Of a stretch of 64,000 bases of DNA, positions 40,841-50,750 are shown piece by piece; positions within the stretch are counted from its first letter, which is position 1, and the number at the start of each line of letters is the position of its first letter. Source of the stretch: Tridacna crocea (Eukaryota > Mollusca > Bivalvia > Cardiida > Cardiidae); NCBI GenBank assembly GCA_943736015.1, contig OX031065.1, forward strand, positions 27,914,427-27,978,426, written 5' to 3'. The notes beneath the pieces are model-generated. The model saw only the letters and a list, made by a program, of their open reading frames with translations, was not told where the DNA came from and did no database searches. The position numbers were made by a program, and so were the translations under genes.

Positions 40841-41371
40841 GATCTGGGGAAACCTAACTCAGATCATGACAAGGATACATCGGTGATATACTCGAAGTGA
40901 AAGGGCTAGACTGGACAAATGTAGGCCCGCAGAATGTCATACCAAGCATAGACTGTCTTTAGGCATTTACAAGTGTCAATCAAACACCAAGCTTTCACCC
41001 GATTAGCCCATGAGCCACCGCCTTCTAGGGTATTGACATACAGAACTGATGGCAGAGAAATGGTGTATCTGTGTACGTATGTGTGAAAGAAAACAAAGAG
41101 AAACACCCTAGGGCACGGCGTGACCAGCCGGTTGATCAGAACGGGCCTTTCTGACCCCTCGTTTAGTTCAGTTCAAGGCCGAAGTGGTGTGTTGTGTAAA
41201 CAAAGCTATCAAAGGGCCGAGCTCTGAATCCACTCAACCACCAGGATCCCGTCATCAAACGACACGAGTTGCAGCCTACGGCAAACAGGCAGGCACAGTG
41301 GGGGGGTCTTACCCCTTCTATAGTGCGACAGCTGAGCTATTTCTATCCCCCCGCCCAGCTGGGGGCAGTTA
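40841..41371 (-). promoter_or_regulatory. LINE 5' untranslated region and presumed internal promoter
   Basis: About 530 bp, clearly richer in G+C and CpG than its surroundings, starting AACTGCCCCCAGCTGGGCGG on the minus strand. Full-length LINEs of this group carry their own promoter here. I see no TATA box. Short upstream ATGs are present. Confidence 0.6.
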
Positions 41372-41399
41372 AAAGGTGGGATTGTGTGGTAAAGAGTTG
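41372..41399 (+). repeat. P1 MITE, right end of the copy split by the LINE
   Basis: AAAGGTGGGATTGTGTGG then TAAAGAGTTGA completes the copy begun at 34650. Confidence 0.85.
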
Positions 41400-41545
41400 A
41401 AGATGTTTTCTATGAGAAACAGTGGAAAACATTGGTAGAAACAGAGAAATCGCAGATCACCATTATTTTCTCCCTTTTCCAGAATGTCTTCAAAAGCCAT
41501 CTATCTCAAGGCCATTTCCACTCGGCATTGTGTATTTCTCTGCGG
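41400..41545 (-). repeat. P1 MITE, eroded
   Basis: GAAAACATTGGTAGAAACAG and a weak palindrome. Confidence 0.5.
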
Positions 41546-41554
41546 GTTTGGTCT

Positions 41555-41705
41555 GGGTTCTGCATAGCTCAGTCAGGTAATGTTGTTGGAATAGCAATCT
41601 TTAAAACCTGGGTTGGATCCTTATCTCTTCTGTGTGTCTTTGGGCAAGGCGTTCCAGAATACCATCCAAGTAATAATGGAGCCAAGGAAACAAGTGGTTT
41701 GTCAC
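41555..41705 (+). repeat. tRNA-derived SINE
   Basis: GCATAGCTCAGTCAGGTAAT (A box) and AACCTGGGTTGGATCC (B box) form a tRNA-like head, followed by GTCTTTGGGCAAGGCGTTCC, a phrase typical of mollusc SINE bodies. The tail is unclear. Confidence 0.6.
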
Positions 41706-41756
41706 TGTGATAATAATTATGACTAGAATACAGTTGAAGACAAAGTATTCAGATAT

Positions 41757-41802
41757 TTTGCATTCTGTGCAAACTGATCTTGATCTACACTGTCCACAAA
41801 AG
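41757..41802. repeat. H3 hairpin, half
   Basis: GTGCAAACTGATCTTGATC and TACACTGTCCACAAAAGG. Confidence 0.6.
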
Positions 41803-41826
41803 GTTAGTGAGTCGAGTTTAGCAGCC

Positions 41827-42055
41827 TTAACTCTTAATCACACAACAAAATTTTAGCCCTGTCTAAAGTGAAAGCATTTGCAGATGAAAATTTCAGTGTG
41901 TCTCAAATAGTGCAATTTTTCTTTGACAGGGGAGAAAACTTTGTGGGAAAAGGAGAAAATGCTGGTTACCAGCATTTTCTCCTTTTCCTACAATGTTTTC
42001 AAAAGGCTTCTTCCCCAGAGGTGTTAAAAGTAGGGATTACGTGGTAAAGAATTAG
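41827..42055 (+). repeat. P1 MITE
   Basis: TTAACTCTTAATCACACAAC to ACGTGGTAAAGAATTA, with a good palindrome. Confidence 0.8.
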
Positions 42056-42255
42056 AGCATTATTTTCCCTTTCACAAAATCATCATAATGCAAATCAGTC
42101 TTACCTAAGCCAGACAGAATTCTCCTTCAATGTTAATAAAACACTCAAAAATTACACCATTATTTACTTACGACAACTGATTCCAACCACATTTACAATC
42201 ATTATCCCTCAGAAACATTATCAAAGCACCAAAATTCTTAGCAGACTTTACCTTT

Positions 42256-42460
42256 ACTCTTAACCAAATGACATAATTCCAAGCTGGTCCAAAATGAAAG
42301 CAATTGCAGACGTCAAAATCAATGTGACTCAAGAATTGAAATTTGGGTTGAGAAGGGTTGAAAATAATGTGCGAAAAGGAGAAAATGCTGGTCACCAATG
42401 TTTTCAGAAGGCTTCTTCCACAGAGTCATGAAAACCCGTGATTGTTTGGTAAAGGATTAA
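42256..42460 (+). repeat. P1 MITE with core deletion
   Basis: ACTCTTAACCAAATGAC to GTTTGGTAAAGGATTAA. Confidence 0.7.
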
Positions 42461-42477
42461 TGATGAATCCAACTTCA

Positions 42478-42598
42478 GCTGGTTACCTGCACTTTCTCCT
42501 TTTTCCCACGATGTTTTCTTCCCTTTCCAAAAAATTCAATTTTTGTGTCACATAAATTTTGTTGTCTGCAAATGCTTCCAATTTGGACTAGTCCAAAA
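42478..42598 (-). repeat. P1 MITE, left part, split by HL-3
   Basis: Palindrome arm and GTCTGCAAATGCTTCC arm, up to GGACTAGTCCAAAA. It resumes at 42753 with GATTCTTGGTAAAGGGTTAA (to 42781). Confidence 0.7.
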
Positions 42599-42752
42599 CA
42601 AGAGCTGTTACTGAATATGACTTAATACCCCAGTCAGTGCTTTGACAGAAACAGGCAATTATTTGTACATAGATGGACACATGGATAGACACACTGACGG
42701 ATGGGCTCATTCCAATATACCCGCCAAAAACATTCATTTTGCGGGGGTATAA
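42599..42752 (+). mobile_element. HL-3 element, short copy
   Basis: GAGCTGTTACTGAATATGAC at the left, ATGGATAGACACACTGACGG, and the terminal hairpin ATATACCCGCC ... GCGGGGGTATAA. It is inserted in P1. Confidence 0.7.
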
Positions 42753-42835
42753 TTATTAAAGGATTCTTGGTAAAGGGTTAATATTCTATTTCTGTGCGAG
42801 AAAGAGGCTATTAAGCCCATTTTAATCAAACAAAA

Positions 42836-44263
42836 CTTCAACAAGAGCAGCAAATTGTCGCAAGATACGCCCGTCTTACCCCAAGTTGTAAAGCTGGGGC
42901 ATGCACCGGACAAAATTCAAGTATGAAAAACAACAAAGGGCAATAACTCAAAAATAAAGCAAGCAAGAGTTGTGATTCCTGTGCACTGCACTCCCCATGG
43001 ATGAGATCTATCCACCCATGAAATTTCATAACCCTAGCTACTATAGTTTTGGAGATATGCTCCGAAAAAAAAATCAAGTATGAAAAACGACAAAGGGCAA
43101 TAACTAAAAAATTAAGCAAGCAAGAGTTATGATTCTTGTGCACTGCACACACCCTCGGTAAGATCTATCCAGCCATGAAATTTCATAACCGTAGCTAGTA
43201 TAGTTTTGGAGATATGCTCCGGACAAAATTCAAGTATGAAAAACAACAATGGGCAATAACTCAAAAATAAGCAAGCAAGAGTTATGATTCCTGTGCACTG
43301 CACTCTCCCTCGATGAGATCTATCCACCCATAAAATTTCATAACCCTAGCTAGTATAGTTTTGGAGATATGCTCCGGACAAAATTCAAGTATGAAAAACG
43401 ACAAAGGGCAATAACTCAAAAATTAAGCAAGCAAGAGTTATGATTCTTGTGCACTGCACTCCCCCTCGGTGAGATCTATCCACCCATGAAATTTCATAAC
43501 CCTAGCTACTATAGTTTTGAAGATATGCTCCGGACAAAATTCAAGTATGAAAAAAAAACAAAGGACAATAACTCAAAAATTAAGCAAGCAAGAGTTATGA
43601 TTCTTGTGCACTGCACTCCCCGTTAATGAGATCTATCCACCCATGAAATTTCATAACCCTAGCTAGTATAGTTTTGGAGATATGCTCCGGACAAAATTCA
43701 AGTATGAAAAACAACAAAGGGCAATAACTCAAAAATTAAGCGAGCAAGAGTTATGATTCTTGTGCACTGCTCTCCCCGTCAATGAGATCTTTCCACCCAT
43801 GAAAATTCATAACCCTAGCTACTATAATTTTGGAGATATGCTCCGGACAAAATTCAAGTATGAAAAACAACAAAGGGCAATAACTCAAAAATTAAGCAAG
43901 CAAGAGTTATGATTCTTGTGCACTGCACTTCCCCTTGGTAAGATCTATCCACCCATGAAATTTCATAACCCTGGCTACTATAATTTTGGAGATATGCTCC
44001 GGACAAAATTCAAGTATGAAAAACAACAAAGGGCAATAACTCAAAATTTAAGCGAGCAAGAGTTATGATTCTTGTGCACTGCACTCCCCCTTGATGAGAT
44101 GTATCCACCCATGAAATTTCATAACCCTAGCTAGTATAGTTTTCGAGATATGCTCCGGACAAAGAACTGGACGCCGCCCGCCCGCCCGCCCGGATGGCCG
44201 CCCGCCCGCCCGCCACGGGTGATCCCATAATACGTCCCGTCTTCGACTGGCGTATAAAAATGT
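42836..44263 (+). mobile_element. HL-2 Helentron/pearl-like element with a 157-bp array
   Basis: The left end is ACAAGAGCAGCAAATTGTCG then AAGATACGCCCGTCTTAC. Eight tandem units of about 157 bp follow (CCGGACAAAATTCAAGTATG, GCAATAACTCAAAAATTAAG, CTTGTGCACTGCACTCC, GAGATCTATCCACCC, TTTGGAGATATGCTCC). A GCCCGCCCGCC microsatellite is at 44170-44213. The right end is an imperfect hairpin, ATACGTCCCGTCTTCG and ACTGGCGTAT, then AAAAATG. The ATACGYCCGTCTT word at both ends, the array and the microsatellite match the pearl/HINE architecture known in bivalves. Minus-strand open frames across it follow the repeat and are not genes. Confidence 0.8.
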
Positions 44264-44974
44264 TTAACAAAATGAAGAAGTATGACATTGAAGCCAGCAA
44301 ACAATCATTATTTTGATGAGACAGAAAGTCTTTCTAATGTATTTCTGTCATGGAATACTGTCCTCATCTTTGAAAGGGACATTAATCCGTATTTTAGTTG
44401 GTTAGTTTTTTTTTTCCAAAAAATCTTTTAATTTTTTTTTCTTGAAAATCTCTACCAAACCAAAATATTATACCAGCCCAAATTGAAAAAAATTCCAGAC
44501 AACAAATTGATTGTGGCTAAAATGGTGCTATTAATCTCTTAATTGGTAGAAAACATTCAACAAAGAACAAATAGTTTTTTACCAGTAAAAGAAACCCATG
44601 CCCCCAAAATTATGGATCAAAATCAGGTTTAATGTCCAGAGCTTCAGAGAAACTTTATGGAGTAATGGTTGTTTATCGAACAAAAAAAATTTATGCTTGG
44701 CCAAATTCAATCTGTTTGCAGACGACAAATCATGTGCAGCTAAAAAGATGACTTCTGTCTTTGAGATAGTATAAATTAACGATTTCAGACATCATATTTC
44801 GTGCAGTAGACAATCTAAAACAAAATGCTACAGAACTGTATCAGACACTGTAAGGGGTGATATTGTTAACAGATCTTGATCCAACATCCTGTAAATAGCT
44901 AGTGATAGCTTTAGTCTTAATGATGATTGATATCATTGGAAATATTTGCATAAAATACAACAACTCGGCATCAT
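44264..44974. other. Eroded P1 halves and unassigned sequence
   Basis: P1 left-arm words lie at about 44453-44560 (CCAGCCCAAATTGAAAAAA) and 44690-44775 (TTTGCAGACGACAAATC). Nothing else is supported. Confidence 0.4.
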
Positions 44975-45203
44975 TTAACTCTTAACCAGACTACAAAATT
45001 TTGGACTCTTCCAAATAGAAAGCATTAGCAGACGAAAAAATTTCAAGTGACACAAAAATTAAAGTTTGTTTTGAGAAGGGTAGAAAATATGGTGGGAAAA
45101 GGAGAAAATGCTGGTTACCAGCATTTTCTCCTTTTCCCACAATGTTTTCAAAAGGCTTCTTTCACCGTGTTGTGAAGACCAGGGATGGTTTGTAAAGAGT
45201 TAA
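44975..45203 (+). repeat. P1 MITE
   Basis: TTAACTCTTAACCAGACTAC to GGTTTGTAAAGAGTTAA, with a perfect palindrome. Confidence 0.8.
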
Positions 45204-45386
45204 CAAAGTCTAATAGTCTTAGATTAAAATGTATCTTATCATCATTCTCTTCCTGCCAAACAATTTCACAGATTTTGCAAAACCTAAAGGCATAACTGGT
45301 AATTAAGAAATACTTTGGGGTTTTTCCATGGCCCAGTCTCAACTAGGTTTAAGTTGTCATTGTTTTCCATTCTTTCATATGAAGGC

Positions 45387-45627
45387 TTAACCCTTTACTA
45401 CACAACAAAATTTTTGACTCATCCAATTTGAAACCACATGCAGTCAACATATAAAAAAATGTTGTTAAAATTATGATTCCTGGCTTTTAATAGGGTAGAA
45501 AAACATTGTGGGAAAGGGAGAAAATGCTGGTTACCGGTTACCAGCATTTTCTCCTTTTCCCGCAATGTTTACAAAAGCCTTCTCGTTCAGAGTCGATAAA
45601 AGTCGGGATTGTGTGGTAAAGAGTTAA
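45387..45627 (+). repeat. P1 MITE with extended palindrome centre
   Basis: TTAACCCTTTACTACACAAC to GTGTGGTAAAGAGTTAA. The centre reads GGTTACCGGTTACC, a duplication of GGTTACC. Confidence 0.85.
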
Positions 45628-45963
45628 AGTACTTACCGTATTTATTCGAATAAAGGCCCGGGCGTTTAGTAGAATGATGATCAATGACGACATTGGGGAT
45701 GGGCGATTATTAGAATCATGATCAATGACGAAGTTTGGGGTGGGCGGTTATTACAAGTTAATTGACTTTGCATCGCAGAGAATAGATCTAAAGTGACCAA
45801 TTCAACCCTCAAAAAGACGTAAATACCATGTTTTAATCAGCATCTACGTAATATCGTCATTCATATAGCCATTTTTCACTCTATAACTGCATACAATCAT
45901 TGTTTACATCGGAAATACGGAAGAAGTGCAAAAGTAGACTGTCGTGTCGTCCGTGCTTGTTTG

Positions 45964-46206
45964 TCACAACGCCAGTTCGTCCTTGGGCCTAGTTGTCCAA
46001 ATCCTTATATGAAAAAGATAAATTACTCCAAGCAAACAAATCTTTCCTTCTGAAGATTCTTCCATTGGGTTAGTAATGTCCGATCTTAAATTCTTGGAAT
46101 TGCCAGCAAATGGCGCCAAGACTGGGGCCATAAACACCCCGTAAACACCCCTTACAAGATACGCTCTCGATTTACCATTCGGAACACCTCGTTCAATTCG
46201 AATCAA
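45964..46206 (-). other. Open frame in the pogo-like element, status unclear
   Basis: 80 codons, MIRIERGVPNGKSRAYLVRG to RPKDELAL. It is not recognised. It lies opposite to, and upstream of, the HIRAN-like ORF and may be a relic of the parent element's coding region or chance. Confidence 0.25.
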
Positions 46207-46615
46207 CCCTCGGATGTATGCCGACAGACTACTTCCGGAAGGAACAACAACACCCCCATAACAAGAAATACAATGTCATTATCGCGCAAAAATTCGGAAA
46301 ATTTCGGCCAATCTTTCAATGTAGCCCATTTTTTCAAGTGCGTAATCAATGCAAGTCCTAAATTCAGCCATTTATGCTGCTACAGCTAGACTTACCGTCA
46401 TTCTACAGGATTTGTTGTCATTCGAAATGGTTACTAGTTGACGTCATTTGGAACATCCGGAGAACTATGTAGTAGGGAGTATCTGTCGAATAACCGCTTC
46501 CGGCGATGCATGTCAAGTTTTTTAACATATTATTCCGTCGATTGTGTCACTTGTGACTCACTGTCGTGAGAATCAACGTGTTAACCCCATAATTTTAGAT
46601 TGGGTTGTAACAATA

Positions 46616-47005
46616 ATGGCAACTCGTAAGTTAGTGTCTGTGAAATCTGCTGTTAAAGGATATCATGTATACAGAAACGAATTTCCTATAGGGACAATTT
46701 TAGAATGCTTACAAGAACCAGAAAACGAATACAGTGAATCAGCAATTATCGTGAGAAAAGGTGAAATAGTTATTGGGCACGTGCCCGAAGGACTTTGTCA
46801 ATTATTTACAAAACTTTTCAATGATGGCCTTGTCGTCAACATTTCGGCTGAAATAACGGGACCTCCTCGGCCGTCCTCTAATGGAATCTTTGTGAAGGGT
46901 GGCGGCATAGAAGTGCCATGTTCATATAAACTGTACGGATCTGGTGAGAGGAAAGCTGAAGTGCGATTATTTTTAAAGAAGGAAATACGGAAAATTACTG
47001 CATAG
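46616..47005 (+). CDS. HIRAN-like domain protein inside a DNA transposon
   Basis: 129 codons starting MATRKLVSVKSAVKGYHVYR. An earlier in-frame ATG at 46544 would add 24 unconvincing residues. The pattern VKGYHVYRNEFPIGTILEC, then EPENEYSESAIIV, then EIVIGHVPEGLCQLFTK, then GGIEVPCSYKLYG matches the small HIRAN-like domain seen in many cnidarian, fish and mollusc transposon-associated proteins. HIRAN domains elsewhere (HLTF) bind DNA ends, so a DNA-binding role is an inference. It ends in a basic tail, KKEIRKITA. It has no introns. The frame is intact although the element lacks a transposase, which suggests either recent mobility or a useful product. Confidence 0.6.
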   Translation: MATRKLVSVKSAVKGYHVYRNEFPIGTILECLQEPENEYSESAIIVRKGEIVIGHVPEGLCQLFTKLFNDGLVVNISAEITGPPRPSSNGIFVKGGGIEVPCSYKLYGSGERKAEVRLFLKKEIRKITA

Positions 47006-47185
47006 ACCGTAAGTTGAAATTTTTTGACTCGGGGGTGGGCGTTTAATAGAATCACCAACTTTTCAGTAAAATCTACCACTTTACGGCCAATTTTATGTGC
47101 TTCTTTAGGGACTGGGCGTTTATTAGAATAAGGGCGATTATTAGAATAAATACGGTATCTTGATGTCTCTGAAATATATGATTCT

Positions 47186-47316
47186 TTAACTCTTTACCAC
47201 ACAATCTAGATTTTTAACAACCCTGAGAAAGAAACCTACAGAAAACATGGTGGGAAAAGGAGAGAATGCTGGTATCCATTTCCAGTCCAAAAATATGTTG
47301 TTTGGTTAGGAGTTAA
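47186..47316 (-). repeat. P1 MITE with large deletion
   Basis: TTAACTCTTTACCACACAAT to GTTGTTTGGTTAGGAGTTAA. One palindrome arm and most of the right arm are lost. Confidence 0.75.
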
Positions 47317-47471
47317 AACAATGTGGAAACAGAGAAAATACTGGTAATCATCAATCAATTTATCATGAATAACACCTATGGTAGTGGCAGATTTGTGAAC
47401 AGAGGCCTTGTCCTGGTGAAAAAAAACACACCCTTTAATGAGTTTTCGGAGTTGCTCCAGCTTAAGTGGCC

Positions 47472-47693
47472 GTAACCAAACAATCCCTCATTTATAGGAC
47501 CCTTAGACAGAAGCCTTTTGAAAACATTGTTGCAAAAGGAGAAAATTCTGGTAACCAGCATTTTTTCCTTTTCCCACTATATTTTCTATCCTACTGGAAA
47601 CAAATTTCAATTCTTGAATTATGTTAATGTCCTCCTCTGCAAGTGCTATCAATTTGGACCTATCTAGAATTTTGTTGTTTGGTAAAGAGTTAA
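47472..47693 (-). repeat. P1 MITE, first of an abutting pair
   Basis: CCGTAACCAAACAATCCC to GTTTGGTAAAGAGTTAA. The TTAA at 47690-47693 is shared. Confidence 0.8.
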
Positions 47694-47916
47694 CTCTTTA
47701 CCACATGAGAAAATTTTAAACTGGTCCAAATTGAAAGCATTTACAGACAACAAAATAAAGCTGACTAAAAAATAGAAATTTGTTCTAGGAAGGGTAGAAA
47801 ACACTGGGAAAAGGAGAAAATGCTGATTACCAGCATCTTCTCCTTTTCCCACAGTGTTTTCAAAAGGCTTCTTTCTCAGGGTCATCAAAAGTAGGGATTG
47901 TGTGGTAATGGGTTAA
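47690..47916 (+). repeat. P1 MITE, second of an abutting pair
   Basis: TTAACTCTTTACCACATGAG to GTGTGGTAATGGGTTAA. Confidence 0.8.
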
Positions 47917-48104
47917 TAATTCCTCAAAATAGCCTAATATGTGATTCAAATATGTGCCACTGATTGTTTGTCCCTACTAAAATAATTTACCATCAGAATA
48001 CCATAAGCATCCCAGAAAACCAAGCCTATAACTTTCCAGCTGATGCCTTCTTTGCCTTGTTTGGCAGGTGTGAATCAGGGTGCTCCTTTTGTTTTCCCCT
48101 GTGT

Positions 48105-48560
48105 CGTGTTTATGAATTCTTCATGAACATTTCATGAAAACAACATGAAGTGTTCATGAGTTGAATTCATGAATACTTCATGAATAAGAAGTGAACAGAA
48201 AATGAGACAAATTCATGAAAAAATCGTGAAATGATGGTTCATGAATTGTTCATGAAGGATAAAATGCATAAAACATTCATAATTCAAGAACACATACAAG
48301 TTCTTAAAAAAATCATGAATGAAGCATTGGTTTATCTTCATGAAAAATTCATGAATTTTTTATGAACATACATTTTTCATGAAGTTTTCATGCATTTTTT
48401 TATTCATAAATTCAATGTCTCATTTTCTGTTCACTTCTTCTTCATGAATTCTTCATGAATTAATATTCTTGAAATTTCATGAATATTGTCTAGTAGAGTA
48501 TTCATGAATACTTCATGAAAACAAGTAGTTTTTAAATTGGTCAAATTCATGAATACTTCA
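48105..48560. repeat. TTCATGAA-rich palindrome cluster 1
   Basis: More than twenty occurrences of TTCATGAA, TTCATGAATA or CATGAATACTTCATGAA and close variants within 450 bp. Because the word is its own complement, the segment looks alike on both strands and can fold in many ways. Possibly the interior of a bivalve repeat family; cluster 2 is at 53820. Confidence 0.8.
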
Positions 48561-48817
48561 TGAATATGAGGCAAGCTGAAGATGTGCAAAATGCATTAAA
48601 ATCTCATGAAATGTGGATTGATTGAATTGTGTTTTACGCTGTTTTCAACAGTATTTCAGGCATGAAATAGAGATTCAAGAACAATTCATACAGTAGAATA
48701 TTTCCTTTTTTAATTTATGGTGATAGTGACCATTATGGCCTAACTGACCATGGTCTAACTGAAACTGCTCATTGATCTAACACAAAAATACAACTAGAGC
48801 GGTCACTGAATGTGATT
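48561..48817. other. Unassigned, with an HL-3-like trace
   Basis: CTAGAGCGGTCACTGAATGTG at 48794 resembles the HL-3 left end. Nothing else is supported. Confidence 0.35.
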
Positions 48818-49099
48818 TGAATTTTTTCTTCAGTTTCCTCTTCATGGGACTTATAAGCAGCTCACTTTGTTCTTCTCCACCTTCTTCATAGGAGTGTTTA
48901 AAACTTGGGATTGTTTGGTTACCATCAAATCGGACTGTAAGATTTATCTTCATCTGTATTCTCATTTTTCCTGAATTTTTTCTTTATTAACTGGATTTTC
49001 TCCGTCATCTGTTTTTTCTAAAATCTGTGAATTTTTTCTTCAGTTTCCTCTTCATGGGGCTTATTAGCAGCTCATTTGTTCTTCTCTACCTTTTTGTCA
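48818..49099. repeat. Direct duplication of about 70 bp
   Basis: TGAATTTTTTCTTCAGTTTC, CTCTTCATGGGRCTTAT and GCAGCTCA, then TTTGTTCTTCTC, occur at 48818-48890 and again at 49028-49099, about 210 bp apart, with few differences. Confidence 0.75.
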
Positions 49100-49362
49100 T
49101 GTTTGAGCAGATTCAGTAAGCCTTTAGTATTCCTGGTTCTATGTCACAAATTTGCGACCAAGAGTGGACTCTTCACAACTGCACTGTAAAAATCAAATTA
49201 AAACAGTGATTCGTTTGTTTGAATTTGAAGTCAAGTCTGATATGTACAACTCTTACAATATGTGAGTCAACTTCATGCAACGTTTGTTGAGGTTGCACCT
49301 AGTAAAAATAAGCCCCCCCCCCCCTTTTGGCTGCCATGGTTTAAAAAAAAATCAGACAATTT
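49100..49362. other. Unassigned
   Basis: An 11-12 nt poly-C run is at about 49313-49324. No gene. Confidence 0.4.
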
Positions 49363-49569
49363 CTAACCCTTAACCAAACAATCCCTGAGATAGAAGCCTC
49401 TGGAAAACATTGTGGGAAAAGGAGAAAATACTGGTTACCATCATTTTCTCCTTTTCCCAATGTTTTCTACCCTGCTGGAAACAAGTTTCAGTGTTAGAGT
49501 TCCATTTAATTTGTGTGCAAGTGCTTCAATTTGGACATCTAATATTTCCTTGTTTGGTAACTAGTTTAA
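49363..49569 (-). repeat. P1 MITE joined to P2
   Basis: CTAACCCTTAACCAAACAAT to GGTAACTAGTTTAA. The TTAA at 49566-49569 is shared with the P2 copy. Confidence 0.75.
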
Positions 49570-49803
49570 CCCTTTACTCCATAGATACTCATTTTTACGC
49601 GTTGCTTGTAGGAGTCTTTAGAAAACATTACGGCAGAAGGTGAAATTGCTCGCGAGTCATGACGAGCAATTCCACCTTTTGTCGCAATGTTTTCTATGCT
49701 ATCAAAAGGTGTCATATACACATAAGAAATGGTGTCATCCTTGCTGTTATTTAGGGTCAATTAGAGATACCATAGAAATACCTTATGGGGTAAAGCCGGT
49801 TAA
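49566..49803 (+). repeat. P2 MITE, complete
   Basis: TTAACCCTTTACTCCATAG to ATGGGGTAAAGCCGGTTAA. The palindrome has a short GCGAGTCATGAC asymmetric centre. Confidence 0.8.
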
Positions 49804-50642
49804 AAGGGTTCACAACATTATTTAGTGAACTACAAAATCATTTCAAAATCTGGCGATTGGTTACAGAGAATGATTTTTAATATTTTACAGGTTCCCTTGT
49901 TCTACCCATTGTCCAATCAGCCACTTCAAATTGCCTTTTCAGTTTTTTTATTGATTGTAAGCAATAGATTTACATAAGTATCTTAATATAACGGACCTTT
50001 TTGCTGCAAATTTTCAATATGGATTGCTTTACCCCTGGATGGGAACCATTAGTGCTATACCCTCTAATATGAAATCTTACCCACAGATTTTTAGCCTAGG
50101 AGCAAGTGAACATTTGATTTAAAAAATTAGTGGGAATACCGATCTTATGTACACAGACTTCTTAGAATGAAGTGGAAAGAAAAACTTGCAGCTCTGGCAT
50201 GCATTCATTTTTATAACTGTTAAATAAACAACAAAAGTTAGAGACTCAATCATGTTCCAGACATTTGCAGAAATCTAAATTTAGTCATTTTTTTTGTCTA
50301 TTTACTTCTTCTCTGATATTTTGTTTATTAAGTGCTTATGCTGTAAAACAAGAAGGTCCAACCTCCATTCTTTCCGCATCCTCATCTAATCCATTGGTTG
50401 TTACATATTTTCATTCCAAATGCGACCACAGTTTTTCGTAATTTTTATACTGATAATGCTTTAAACATGAATTTGTGTACACCATGTTATTTACTCTTGA
50501 AATCCATCATAAAAAATGAAAAGATAGTTTTAAGTGCCCCTGATGATCAGTCGATGTTTGAAAAATTTTGTCAACTGTCTATCAAATGTTTCAGGAAAAA
50601 AAAAAACTATTAAAATATAGATAAATGATGATTCATGCTTAC
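49804..50642. other. Sequence with ambiguous exon-like open stretches
   Basis: 49889-49955 is open on both strands and bounded by splice-like signals: on the plus strand TTTTACAG then VPLFYPLSNQPLQIAF then GTAAGC, and on the minus strand QFEVADWTMGRTREP. At 50353-50613 a plus-strand frame reads NLCTPCYLLLKSIIKNEK and LSAPDDQSMFEKFCQLS. Neither has enough support to be called an exon, but they are the least repeat-like part of this area and lie next to the island at 50643-52421. Confidence 0.3.
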
Positions 50643-50750
50643 CATAGTCCTATCTTATCCTCTCCACATGTTCAGATGCCTCTAACTCATTCTCCATCAA
50701 GACAACATCGACGAAATCTTGTAAATATGCACCTTTCTCTGTTACATAAT
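50643..50750 (-). CDS. Possible second exon of the minus-strand host gene
   Basis: After an acceptor-like TTTCAGATTAAG on the minus strand, the frame reads YVTEKGAYLQDFVDVVLMEN and ELEASEHVERIR, then a TAG at 50652-50650. A perfect donor GTAAGC follows at 50642. The first-exon candidate at 51862 ends one base into a codon, and this exon would supply the other two, so the phases agree. The acceptor is weak and linkage is unproven. Confidence 0.3.

Larger units (their letters stand above)
34860..41371 (-). mobile_element. Complete I-group (Nimb-like) LINE
   Basis: A non-LTR retrotransposon of about 6.5 kb on the minus strand. The 5' UTR is at 41371-40841, ORF1 at 40840-39278, ORF2 at 39262-35528, and a 3' UTR of about 670 bp ends in a (TTCA)n tail at about 34860-34876. 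The sequence just before the tail (GCGCATCGACAACTTTGGTC on the plus strand) is the kind of 3' end common to mollusc Nimb elements. A 10-bp duplication, AAAGGTGGGA, flanks it (34850-34859 and 41372-41381). Both reading frames are open throughout, the RNase H domain is present, and the 5' end looks full-length, so this copy is recent. The clade call rests on domain order and RNase H, not on a tree. Confidence 0.9.
45634..47157 (+). mobile_element. pogo/Tc1-mariner-like element carrying a HIRAN-like gene
   Basis: Terminal inverted repeats CCGTATTTATTCGAATAA at the left and TTATTAGAATAAATACGG at the right are bordered by TA on both sides (45634-45635 and 47156-47157). That is the target duplication used by Tc1-mariner/pogo elements. 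GGGCGNTTATTAGAAT words repeat near both ends. The interior is CpG-richer than its surroundings. No transposase frame is present. The only good frame is the HIRAN-like ORF at 46616. The superfamily call is an inference from the TA duplication. Confidence 0.65.

Noticed and set aside
42838-43327. Overlapping minus-strand frames of 66-104 codons in the HL-2 array
   Set aside because: Same artefact: the frames follow the 157-bp unit and change with single-base differences.
43000-44200. CRISPR-like spaced repeats
   Set aside because: The repeats are head-to-tail units of about 157 bp with no unique spacers, in a eukaryotic transposon.
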